Source: an uncultured Lachnospiraceae bacterium
Lineage (GTDB): Bacteria; Bacillota; Clostridia; Lachnospirales; Lachnospiraceae
Length of the DNA stretch: 39,337 nt
Assembly: GCA_944383835.1 (NCBI GenBank)
Contig: CALWRE010000204.1
Span: forward strand, 1 to 39,337
Direction: 5' to 3'
Within the stretch, counting starts at the first letter, position 1, and each line of letters starts with the position of its first letter. Of this stretch, positions 1 through 7,101 are shown in pieces. Made by a program: the position numbers and the translations under genes. The notes under the pieces were generated by a model, which did no database searches, was not told the DNA's origin, and saw only the letters and a list, made by a program, of their open reading frames with translations.

Positions 1-1
1 T

Positions 2-88
2 GGTACAGGTGATTTTCGGCGATACAGAAAGGACTCATTTTACTGGTATAAGAAGGTTATAGAGTCTAATGGGGAGGACTTGGATTAA
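2..88 (+). CDS. GH1 beta-glucosidase / 6-phospho-beta-glucosidase, C-terminal end only (partial)
   Basis: Only the last 28 codons are in the window, in the frame starting at base 2 and ending with TAA at 86-88. The residues include a run like SFYWYKKVIESNGED, the usual C-terminal tail of GH1 6-phospho-beta-glucosidases (R-K-K-S-F-x-W-Y-x-x-V-I-x-S-N-G). The complete GH1 protein at 21,772-23,196 ends in a matching way ([17 protein letters not shown]), which supports the call. The enzyme would hydrolyse phosphorylated beta-glucosides brought in by a PTS. The active site is outside the window, so substrate and regulation cannot be judged. The gene runs into a strong terminator shared with nrdD. 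Confidence 0.75.
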   Translation, partial: GTGDFRRYRKDSFYWYKKVIESNGEDLD

Positions 89-114
89 AAAGACTGAATT
101 AATTTCCCTCCGTA

Positions 115-178
115 AAATACCGCAGCCGTGAAGAGCAAGGACTCGGTCTGAGTCGAAAGCTTCAGGGCTGCGGTATTT
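115..178. terminator. Bidirectional rho-independent terminator between GH1 and nrdD
   Basis: Perfect 13-bp arms (AAATACCGCAGCC at 115-127 and its complement at 166-178) carry A-rich and T-rich flanks, so the hairpin can work on both strands. A small inner stem (GACTC/GAGTC, 140-154) lies in the loop. It sits between two convergent genes, as expected for a shared terminator. Confidence 0.85.
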
Positions 179-202
179 ATTTATAATGATTTGTCTTTAT
201 CG

Positions 203-2626
203 TTACCGCTGCTCCGCGTACCTCTTGATCTCCGAGGCGCTGCGGTAGGCTTCGAACTGGTCGCCGTGAACCACCACCAGCGTGGGAGCCTGGCGGACAC
301 CGTAACGGCTTACCAGGTCGGCGTGTTCCTCGGCGTCGATCTTGTCGTAGGCCAGATGGGCGTCAGTCAGGAAGGAGTCGGCCATGCGGCAGTTGGGGCA
401 TGTCTTGGTGGTGAAGAGATACAGATGTTCTCCTGTTCCTTCCATGGCTGCCGCCGCTTCTTTCTTTGAAACCATCGGCGCCTCTGTCGTTTCAGTTTCG
501 GCTTTCAGGCGCCCTGCGGGGGTGTTGGCTGAGGTCTGTTCTCTGCTGAAATGGGAACGGCCGATGTTGTAGACCTTGCGGTCCTTAAACTCCTGGGCCT
601 TGCCGTCGTTCCAGTTCTGCACCGGGCGGTAGTAGCCGGTGATCCGGCTGTAAACCTCTGTGGTGGCTCCGCAGATCGGACATTTATACTGCTCGCCGGC
701 GAGGTAGCCGTGATCCTTGCAGATGGAATAGGTGGGCGAAAGAGTGTAGTAAGGGAGCTTGTAATTCTCGGCAATCTTTCGCACCAGAGAGGCTGCGGCC
801 TTCCAGTCAGGCAGCTTCTCGCCCAGGAAAGCATGGAAAACGGTGCCGGAAGTATAGAGGGTCTGCAGCTCGTCCTGGATATCCAGGGCGGCGAAGATGT
901 CCTCCGTATAGCCCACAGGCAGGTGGGAGCTGTTGGTATAGTAAGGGGTCCCGCCGGGTTCGCTTGCCGTGATGATGCCGGGGAACTGCTCCACGTCGTG
1001 CTTGGCCAGGCGGTAGGCGGTGGACTCTGCGGGAGTAGCCTCCAGGTTGTAGAGGTCGCCGTACTGTTCCTGGTAGTCAGACAGGCGCTCGCGCATGTGG
1101 TTCAGTACCTCTTTGGCGAACTTCTGGGTTTTTTCATGGGTCATGTCCGCCCGAATCCATGAGGCGTTGAGTCCTGCTTCATTCATGCCTACGAGGCCAA
1201 TGGTGGAAAAATGGTTCTCGAAGGTGCCCAGATACCGCTTGGTATAGGGATAGAGGCCTTCGTTCAGAAGCTTGGTGATGACCGTCCGCTTGGTCTTTAA
1301 AGAACGGGCGGAGATATCCATTAGCCTGTCCAGACGGCGGTAAAAATCCTCCTCATCCCTGGCCAGATAGGCAATTCGGGGCATATTGATGGTAACCACG
1401 CCCACAGAGCCGGTGGATTCGCCGCTGCCAAAGAAGCCGCCGGATTTTTTGCGCAGCTCGCGCAGATCCAGACGCAGGCGGCAGCACATGCTGCGCACAT
1501 CGCTGGGCGCCATATCGCTGTTGATATAGTTGGAAAAATACGGAGTGCCGTATTTGGCGGTCATCTCAAAGAGAAGGCGGTTGTTTTCGGTCTCCGACCA
1601 GTCGAAATCCTTTGTGATGGAATAGGTAGGAATCGGATACTGGAAACCGCGGCCGTTGGCGTCGCCTTCGATCATGGTTTCAATAAAGGCCTTATTGACC
1701 ATGTCCATTTCTTTCTTGCAGTCCTTATAGCAGAAATCCATTTCTTTTCCGCCGACGATGGCCGGAAGATTGGCCAGGTCGTCCGGAACCGTCCAGTCCA
1801 GGGTAATATTGGAGAACGGAGCCTGCGTGCCCCAGCGGCTGGGGGTGTTGACGCCGTAAATAAAGGACTCAATACACTTTTTCACCTGGTCATAGGTCAG
1901 ATTGTCCGTCTTGACAAAGGGGGCCAGATAGGTGTCAAAGGAGGAAAAAGCCTGGGCTCCCGCCCACTCATTCTGCATAATGCCGAGGAAGTTGACCATC
2001 TGGTTGCACAGAGTGGACAGATGCTTGGCCGGGGCGGAGGTAATCTTGCCGGGAATGCCGCCCAGCCCTTCCTGAATCAGCTGTTTTAACGACCAGCCGG
2101 CGCAGTAGCCGGTGAGCATGGACAGATCGTGAATATGGATGTCGGCGTTGCGGTGGGCGTCGGCCACCTCGTCGTCGTAGATTTCGGACAGCCAGTAATT
2201 GGCTGTGATGGCTCCGCTGTTGCTTAAGATCAGGCCGCCTACGGAGTAGGTGACAGTGGAGTTTTCTTTCACCCGCCAGTCGTTTACTTTTACATAGTTG
2301 TCCACCAGCTCCTTGTAATTGAGCAGGGTGGACTTCGCATTGCGGACCTTTTCGCGCTGGCGGCGGTAGAGGATGTAGGCCTTGGCCACGTCGGCATAGC
2401 CGGCCTGGCTCAAAACCGACTCCACGCTGTCCTGAATGTCTTCTACCTGAATGATTCCGTCCTTGATTTTCGGCTCGAAATCAGCCGTTACCTTCAGCGC
2501 CAGAAAATCGATGATGTCCGGATGGTACTGTTTCTGCCTGGCGTCAAATGCCTTTGTGATGGCGGCGCTGATCTTTTTGATATCGAAATCGGCGATCTTG
2601 CCGTCGCGCTTCATTACCTGATACAT
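203..2626 (-). CDS. nrdD: Anaerobic ribonucleoside-triphosphate reductase with fused C-terminal glutaredoxin-like domain
   Basis: This is the class III ribonucleotide reductase catalytic subunit, which makes dNTPs without oxygen using a glycyl radical. The ATG at 2,626 (807 aa) follows a GGGGAGG ribosome site with good spacing; an upstream in-frame start would run through that site. An ATP-cone-like region fills about residues 1-95. The body has the NTPSRWGTQAPFSN stretch and an MCCRL stretch. Near the C-terminus of the reductase part are CxxC zinc-ribbon cysteines (CPIC) and the radical loop RITGYYRP, with the glycine near residue 664. After a ~40-residue linker, about 75 extra residues form a thioredoxin-fold domain with CPNC near 743 and a cis-Pro motif (QAPTLVV). 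The CCRL-type body resembles the Thermotoga-like, thiol-dependent reductases more than the formate-dependent E. coli type, so the fused domain may supply the reductant in cis. That last point is inference. Confidence 0.95.
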   Translation of the reverse strand: MYQVMKRDGKIADFDIKKISAAITKAFDARQKQYHPDIIDFLALKVTADFEPKIKDGIIQVEDIQDSVESVLSQAGYADVAKAYILYRRQREKVRNAKSTLLNYKELVDNYVKVNDWRVKENSTVTYSVGGLILSNSGAITANYWLSEIYDDEVADAHRNADIHIHDLSMLTGYCAGWSLKQLIQEGLGGIPGKITSAPAKHLSTLCNQMVNFLGIMQNEWAGAQAFSSFDTYLAPFVKTDNLTYDQVKKCIESFIYGVNTPSRWGTQAPFSNITLDWTVPDDLANLPAIVGGKEMDFCYKDCKKEMDMVNKAFIETMIEGDANGRGFQYPIPTYSITKDFDWSETENNRLLFEMTAKYGTPYFSNYINSDMAPSDVRSMCCRLRLDLRELRKKSGGFFGSGESTGSVGVVTINMPRIAYLARDEEDFYRRLDRLMDISARSLKTKRTVITKLLNEGLYPYTKRYLGTFENHFSTIGLVGMNEAGLNASWIRADMTHEKTQKFAKEVLNHMRERLSDYQEQYGDLYNLEATPAESTAYRLAKHDVEQFPGIITASEPGGTPYYTNSSHLPVGYTEDIFAALDIQDELQTLYTSGTVFHAFLGEKLPDWKAAASLVRKIAENYKLPYYTLSPTYSICKDHGYLAGEQYKCPICGATTEVYSRITGYYRPVQNWNDGKAQEFKDRKVYNIGRSHFSREQTSANTPAGRLKAETETTEAPMVSKKEAAAAMEGTGEHLYLFTTKTCPNCRMADSFLTDAHLAYDKIDAEEHADLVSRYGVRQAPTLVVVHGDQFEAYRSASEIKRYAEQR

Positions 2627-2688
2627 ATAACCTCCCCCTTGCAATCCTGTAATTGGGCCATTCTCAGTAATGTGCCCGGATATTTCCT

Positions 2689-2717
2689 ATCATACCACTT
2701 GCCGCAGAATACGTCAA
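2689..2717 (-). promoter_or_regulatory. nrdD promoter (sigma-A type)
   Basis: On the minus strand a -35 TTGACG (2,712-2,717), a 17-bp spacer and a -10 TATGAT (2,689-2,694) lie about 60 bp upstream of the nrdD start. nrdD can therefore be transcribed independently of nrdG. Confidence 0.8.
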
Positions 2718-2767
2718 TATATTGATGAAAATCCCGAAAATTCCCTTCCGCACCACAAGATATTGTG
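2714..2767. promoter_or_regulatory. Candidate NrdR box pair upstream of nrdD
   Basis: A perfect 12-bp palindrome TCAATATATTGA (2,714-2,725) overlaps the nrdD -35 box. A near-palindrome CACAAGATATTGTG (2,754-2,767) lies with its centre 41 bp away, close to four helical turns. Both have the AT-rich core and outer CA/TG bases of NrdR boxes, which usually occur as phased pairs at ribonucleotide reductase promoters. The spacing is longer than the common three turns, so the assignment is probable rather than certain. Confidence 0.55.
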
Positions 2768-2837
2768 AAAGCTCCGCTGCGAATATTCCCGAGGATGGCG
2801 GGAGTGCGAAGCACGGAGCCATCCGGCTTTCACAATA
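2761..2837. repeat. Long inverted repeat between nrdG and nrdD
   Basis: An 11-bp perfect inverted repeat (TATTGTGAAAG at 2,761-2,771 and complement at 2,827-2,837) is extended inward by CTCCG/CGGAG. It would form a large hairpin in RNA of either strand. There is no U-tract, so it is not a classical terminator. It shares bases with the second candidate NrdR box. A second small hairpin (GGGCGCA/TGCGCCC, 2,868-2,885) lies between it and the nrdG stop. Confidence 0.5.
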
Positions 2838-2909
2838 GGGCAGGAGCCCCGGACGGCGACCGCCGGTGGGCGCATTTATGCGCCCGACCGAGCGGGCATC
2901 GGACGGATC

Positions 2910-3617
2910 TCACACGCCCCGCAGCTTGGCCGCCGGGACGTAAGGGAGGACGAGCTGACGGTATTCCTCCATCTCCTCTGCGCTGAGTCCGTGCAGGCCA
3001 GGGCAGATCACGGTGTCGGAGGCGATGAAGCCCTGCAGGAAGTATTGGGCGGCCCCCTGAATCAGCCGACCGATGGAGACCATGTCCTCGGGGCGGTGGA
3101 ATTCCCGCACGACGGTGGTGCGGAATTCATAGGGGAGCCGTCCTTTTATCAGCCAGGAGACAGAATCCAGGATTGGGGCCAGGTCAAAGTCCTCTGGCAG
3201 TCCGGCCGTTTCCCGATAGCGCTCCTGCCCGTTCTTGATATCCATCGCCACATAATCGATCAGCCCCTCTTCGGCCAGGGCGGCAAGCCGGTCGGAAAGA
3301 CTCCCGTTGGTATCCAGCTTTACCAGATAGCCCAGGGAGCGGATTTGGATGAGAAAGTCTTTCAGATCCGGCCATAGGAGGGGCTCGCCGCCGGTAATGC
3401 AGACGCCGTCCAGGATTCCCTTCCGCTTGGCCAGGAAAGCCAAAATTTCCTCTTCCGTAAGGCCCGGAGCATCGGGGCCGGGCATATCGGGTCCCAGCAC
3501 CAGATCTCGATTGTGGCAGAAGGGACAGCGAAAATTGCAGCCGCCGGTGAAAATCGTACAGGCTACCTTGCCGGGATAGTCTAAGAGAGTCAGTTTTTGG
3601 ATGCCCTGTATATTCAT
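2910..3617 (-). CDS. nrdG: Anaerobic ribonucleotide reductase activating protein (radical SAM)
   Basis: This radical SAM enzyme generates the glycyl radical on NrdD. The product is about 235 aa when started at the ATG at 3,617 (MNIQGIQKLTLLDYPG), preceded by an AAGG ribosome site. The frame stays open for 50 more codons upstream, but those residues look non-coding. The [4Fe-4S] cluster motif is GGCNFRCPFCHN (CxxxCxxC, about residues 28-35), and a GGEP SAM-binding motif follows (CITGGEPLL). The gene lies upstream of nrdD on the same strand, the reverse of the common nrdD-nrdG order, with about 280 bp and an nrdD promoter between them. Confidence 0.92.
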   Translation of the reverse strand: MNIQGIQKLTLLDYPGKVACTIFTGGCNFRCPFCHNRDLVLGPDMPGPDAPGLTEEEILAFLAKRKGILDGVCITGGEPLLWPDLKDFLIQIRSLGYLVKLDTNGSLSDRLAALAEEGLIDYVAMDIKNGQERYRETAGLPEDFDLAPILDSVSWLIKGRLPYEFRTTVVREFHRPEDMVSIGRLIQGAAQYFLQGFIASDTVICPGLHGLSAEEMEEYRQLVLPYVPAAKLRGV

Positions 3618-3641
3618 TGGAATTACCTTGCCTTTCTTTCC

Positions 3642-3697
3642 GGGTCCTCTGTTTCGGATGCTCTGTTTTGGATATTCTGTTCCGGATGTTTTGAAAT
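3642..3697. repeat. Degenerate 14-bp tandem repeat in the nrdG leader
   Basis: Three to four imperfect copies of a 14-bp unit of the form GGATnnTCTGTTYY lie head to tail (3,642-3,655, 3,656-3,669, 3,670-3,683, and a decayed copy 3,684-3,697), just upstream of the nrdG ribosome site. The function is unknown. Confidence 0.6.
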
Positions 3698-3828
3698 CCG
3701 AGGGGACAAAACGCTGCCGCTTGCGCGGCGCTAAAACAAGCATACGAGAAAACGGAGAGAAATACAACCCATATTTGCTATTGACTGGGTTTGCACTGCA
3801 GCCTTGCGCTGGCTTTGCCTATCCGCTA

Positions 3829-3857
3829 GTGACGGAAAACGGAATTCATGCTATAAT
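3829..3857 (+). promoter_or_regulatory. Promoter of the small membrane protein / MazG-GNAT operon
   Basis: A consensus -10 TATAAT (3,852-3,857) lies 17 bp downstream of GTGACG (3,829-3,834, 4 of 6 matches to TTGACA). The next start codon is about 35 bp further on. Confidence 0.65.
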
Positions 3858-3893
3858 TGCCTCAGAAATCTGCGTGTGAGAGGAGGCTGATGA

Positions 3894-4079
3894 ATGGAAA
3901 AGAAAAAATCTGGCAGCAGCTTATATTTCCTGGCGGGAATTTTATTTATCGCCAGCGCAGCAGTGGGCGGGAATTACGCCTTTTATGCCATAGGCCTTTG
4001 CTTTATCGTTCTCGGCTATTCGGATAAGAAAAAGAACGAAAAAGAAAAACCGGAGGAAGAAAAGCATGACAATCAATGA
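3894..4079 (+). CDS. Small membrane protein, unknown function
   Basis: This 61-aa protein has a short lysine-rich start (MEKKKSG), two closely spaced hydrophobic stretches (about residues 8-24 and 27-43) and a highly charged Lys/Glu C-terminal tail. A two-helix hairpin with the tail in the cytoplasm is likely. A GAGGAGG ribosome site precedes the ATG. The last 14 bases overlap the MazG-GNAT gene, so the two are probably translationally coupled. I do not recognise a family. Confidence 0.7.
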   Translation: MEKKKSGSSLYFLAGILFIASAAVGGNYAFYAIGLCFIVLGYSDKKKNEKEKPEEEKHDNQ

Positions 4080-4893
4080 ATACCAGGAGCTGGCGCTGCG
4101 GACGGCCAACCCGGCCATGTCCCGGCGGGATATGCTGATCAACGGCGTGATGGGCCTGTGCGGGGAGTCGGGAGAGGTCATCGATATGGTGAAAAAGCAT
4201 CTGGCCCAGGGGCATGAGCTGGATCGGCAGAGGATGGCGGAGGAACTGGGGGACGTGGCCTGGTATCTGGCGGAGACGGCCCATGTGCTTGGCTTTTCCC
4301 TGGAGGAGATTCTGCAGGGGAATATTGATAAGCTAAAGCATCGCTTCCCGGAGGGCTTCGACCGGGAGCGGTCAATCCATCGTCTGACGCTGCAGGAATA
4401 CCGGCCGGAGGATCTGCCCGCCATGGAGAGGCTGTTTTACGACACGGTGCACACGGTCTGCGCCGGCGATTACAGCGAGGAACAGCTGTCCGCCTGGGCG
4501 GACGGGCAGGCGGACGGGGACGCCTGGAATCAGTCTTTTTTGGCCCATTATACGATAACGGCCTGGATGGAAGGCGTGCTGGCCGGCTTTGCCGATTTGG
4601 ATGAGAGCGGGTCCGTCCCCTATCTGGACCGGCTCTATGTGCACAAGGATTATCAAAAGAGGGGAATCGGCCGGGCATTGGCAGAGGCTATGGAGGAGAA
4701 AGCCAGGGCGGCCGGGGCGGAAGAGATTACGGTTCACGCCTCGATAACAGCCCGGCCGTTCTTTGAACAGCTGGGCTATGTGACCGAGAGGAAACAGGAG
4801 GTAGTGCGCCGCGGCGTTTGCCTCAGCAATTTTGCGATGAGGAAGAAATTTGAGGAAGGGGCTGCAAAGGAAGCGGGAGCGGAAAAGTCGTGA
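4066..4893 (+). CDS. MazG-like NTP pyrophosphohydrolase fused to GNAT acetyltransferase
   Basis: The 275-aa protein has two domains. Residues 1 to about 100 are an all-alpha MazG-type fold with the metal-binding helices GLCGESGEVID and EELGDVAWYL, a pattern typical of enzymes that hydrolyse (d)NTPs to monophosphates. Residues from about 106 to 265 are a GNAT acetyltransferase domain with the acetyl-CoA loop QKRGIGRAL in LYVHKDYQKRGIGRALAEAM, and a C-terminal FFEQLGY typical of the fold. Both motif sets are intact and in one frame. The GNAT part resembles small-molecule or peptide acetyltransferases, but its substrate cannot be read from sequence. The gene overlaps the preceding small membrane protein gene. 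Confidence 0.88.
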   Translation: MTINEYQELALRTANPAMSRRDMLINGVMGLCGESGEVIDMVKKHLAQGHELDRQRMAEELGDVAWYLAETAHVLGFSLEEILQGNIDKLKHRFPEGFDRERSIHRLTLQEYRPEDLPAMERLFYDTVHTVCAGDYSEEQLSAWADGQADGDAWNQSFLAHYTITAWMEGVLAGFADLDESGSVPYLDRLYVHKDYQKRGIGRALAEAMEEKARAAGAEEITVHASITARPFFEQLGYVTERKQEVVRRGVCLSNFAMRKKFEEGAAKEAGAEKS

Positions 4894-4950
4894 TAAAACG
4901 GCGTACCGCTCCCGCGGCTATTTTGAACCCATTTTGCGCAGCGGGGGGAT

Positions 4951-7101
4951 TCAGCCGGGGATTTCCATGAGCTCCGCCTTTTCCCGGCGTATGACGGCGC
5001 GGTAGTGTTTGCCCCGGTAATAGAAGGAGAAGGACAGGCTGGCCCAGGCTGCGGGAAGATGGGGGGACAAAAGCGGCTGACCCTCTTTAAAATGCAGGCC
5101 CGCGAAGCCGAAAACCACAGCCTGCCAGGTTTCGCCAAAACAGGCCAGATGCAGGCCTTCTTTGCCGGTGTTGTTCATCAGCTCCCGCAGATCCAAAAAG
5201 AGGGCCTTGGCAAAATAGGCTTCGGCAGCTTCCATAAAGCCGTTTTGGGCGGCAAAAAGGGCGTGGGACGCAAAGCTTAAGGTGGAATCGTGAAGGCAGA
5301 GCGGCTCGAAATCCTCCCAAGCAGCTTCTTTCTCGGCAGGAGAGAAGTCTTCGGAGAGCCTGGTCATTAAAAGCAGGACGTCGGCCTGCTTAATTACCTG
5401 GTAGCGCTGCAGCCGGTCGAAGCAGACCTGGTGGTAGCTGGCTTCATCTCCTTTTTTTATTTCACGGATATCCACCGGTTCCAGGCGGCGGAAGGTTTCA
5501 TCCTGCAGCCAGCGGCCGGTCTGCGGATCCTTGGGGAGGGCGATATCCTGAGAGAATTCTTCCCAGCGGGCGCATTCCTCCTCCGTCAGGCGCAGCCGCC
5601 TATACTGGCCGGGGTCGGCGGATTTGAGAAAACGGGCGGCCTGGGCGGCAAGCTTCATATTGTGCTGCACCATTTTGTTGGTAAAGAGATTGTTGGAAGT
5701 AATGCCGCAGTATTCATCGGGCCCTTTGCAGAACAGAAGATTCTGTTTGCCGGTGCAGGGGTCTTTCGTGTAGCGGCTGGGCCAGAAGCGGGCTGTTTCA
5801 ATCAGGGCCTCCACCCCGCCGTGCATGAAAAAGTCCAGATCCTTTGTGAAGTCCATGTATTGCCCCAGGGCATAGGCCACATCGGCGGTTACATGGACTT
5901 CGCTGCAGCCGATATCCCAGGTCTCGCATTGTTCCGAGCCATCCAAGGCGACCATCCAGGGATAGCGGGCTCCTGTCCCGTTCATTTTAATGGCATGTTC
6001 CTTGGCCTGGGGCAGGGTCTTTACGCGAAAACCCATCAGGCTTTTGGCGGCGGAAGGATCGGTGAGCAGATAGAAGGGCATCATAAACAAATCCGTATCC
6101 CAGAAATAGCATCCCTTATAGCGGGTGTGCGTCAGCCCCCGTGCGCCGATGCCAACGGAATCGTCGCGGGGAGAACAGTTGGCGATCAGCTGATAGACCG
6201 CGTAGCGCAGAGCGGTCTGGGTCTGTCCGTCCCCTTCGATGGAAATTCCTGCGCTCTCCCATTTTTTGTCCCACCAGTCTTTTTCCTGCCGCTCGAAACC
6301 AGCGAAGGTCCAGGAGGAGGGCGGAGGCGAGATTTGCATATCGACGTCCCGGCTGGTTGTGATATAAGAAAGTTTTTCTATGCGGCAATCCTCCTCCGCT
6401 TTTAAATGGGTGCGGAAACAGAGACCCACAGATTCTCCCGGTTCTGCAAAGGGGGAGGAGGGCAGGGAGCTTTGATATTTTACCGACAGGTTCATCCGGA
6501 GACCGGAGGCTATGGTTGAGACCGGCAAGGAAAAGCCGTCCTCTGTAAAGACAGGTTCTGCGCAGCTGGTGTAGAGCCGCGTTTCCGTGGCTGCCTTTAC
6601 CTGATCATCCGGAACCGGCTGATTCAGGCAGCACAGCTCCGCTCCGCTTTGCACGTCAAGCCACAGCTCCTGACCGGCATGAAAGCATATGCGCTGCAGC
6701 AAAAGGGCTGGGTTCGTCATAGAAAAGATTCTCTCCTCCGTGATCTGCACAAGCTTGCCTCCTGCGCCGGCCGTATAGGTGAGGGTGAGCTTGCCGCAGG
6801 AAAGATCCAGATCTCTTCGCACCGGGGAGAGTATGGCGGCAGAGAGGCCGTCGATCCGGATTTTTTCCCAGACAGGGGTTGGGAGATTGACAAAATCCGT
6901 GATGGATCCCTGGTAATTGTCGAAAAAGCCTGCGATAAACATGCCGGTTTGTGCAGGACGGGGGCTGATGCGCAGGGCGGGATAGCCTCTGACCCCCATT
7001 CGGCCGTTGCCGGTAAAAAAGACGCTTTCTGCAAAGGCGTCGGCAAAGGCGTCGGTTTCGGCTTTTATATGCCAGCCGTCAAGTCGGATATCATTTCTCA
7101 T
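4951..7101 (-). CDS. Glycoside hydrolase family 65 phosphorylase (maltose/kojibiose/nigerose type)
   Basis: GH65 enzymes cleave alpha-glucosides with phosphate to beta-glucose-1-phosphate and glucose (or a shorter sugar). The start at 7,101 (716 aa) follows GGAGGG and overlaps the upstream stop by 11 bp, so it is preferred to an open extension of 31 codons upstream. The N-terminal beta-sandwich has the family signature GNGRMGVRGY. The barrel contains KGCYFWDTDLFMMPFYL, GARYPWM, and KGPDEYCGITSNNLFTN, whose glutamate is the expected general acid. The family's C-terminal beta-sheet region follows. The disaccharide specificity cannot be told from motifs. A beta-phosphoglucomutase gene nearby (15,675-16,358) would use the product. 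It is the second gene of a two-gene operon divergent from lacI. Confidence 0.92.
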   Translation of the reverse strand: MRNDIRLDGWHIKAETDAFADAFAESVFFTGNGRMGVRGYPALRISPRPAQTGMFIAGFFDNYQGSITDFVNLPTPVWEKIRIDGLSAAILSPVRRDLDLSCGKLTLTYTAGAGGKLVQITEERIFSMTNPALLLQRICFHAGQELWLDVQSGAELCCLNQPVPDDQVKAATETRLYTSCAEPVFTEDGFSLPVSTIASGLRMNLSVKYQSSLPSSPFAEPGESVGLCFRTHLKAEEDCRIEKLSYITTSRDVDMQISPPPSSWTFAGFERQEKDWWDKKWESAGISIEGDGQTQTALRYAVYQLIANCSPRDDSVGIGARGLTHTRYKGCYFWDTDLFMMPFYLLTDPSAAKSLMGFRVKTLPQAKEHAIKMNGTGARYPWMVALDGSEQCETWDIGCSEVHVTADVAYALGQYMDFTKDLDFFMHGGVEALIETARFWPSRYTKDPCTGKQNLLFCKGPDEYCGITSNNLFTNKMVQHNMKLAAQAARFLKSADPGQYRRLRLTEEECARWEEFSQDIALPKDPQTGRWLQDETFRRLEPVDIREIKKGDEASYHQVCFDRLQRYQVIKQADVLLLMTRLSEDFSPAEKEAAWEDFEPLCLHDSTLSFASHALFAAQNGFMEAAEAYFAKALFLDLRELMNNTGKEGLHLACFGETWQAVVFGFAGLHFKEGQPLLSPHLPAAWASLSFSFYYRGKHYRAVIRREKAELMEIPG

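Noticed and set aside
551-1162. Long plus-strand open frame (203 codons) opposite nrdD
   Set aside because: It mirrors the codon pattern of a well-conserved gene on the other strand, has no ribosome site and encodes no recognisable domain.
2868-2885. GGGCGCA/TGCGCCC hairpin as an nrdG terminator
   Set aside because: It has no following T-run on the minus strand and only a 7-bp stem; kept only as a structural note.
5431-6405. 324-codon plus-strand open frame opposite the GH65 gene
   Set aside because: It is an antisense shadow of a clear GH65 enzyme in GC-rich DNA; no family features or start signals.
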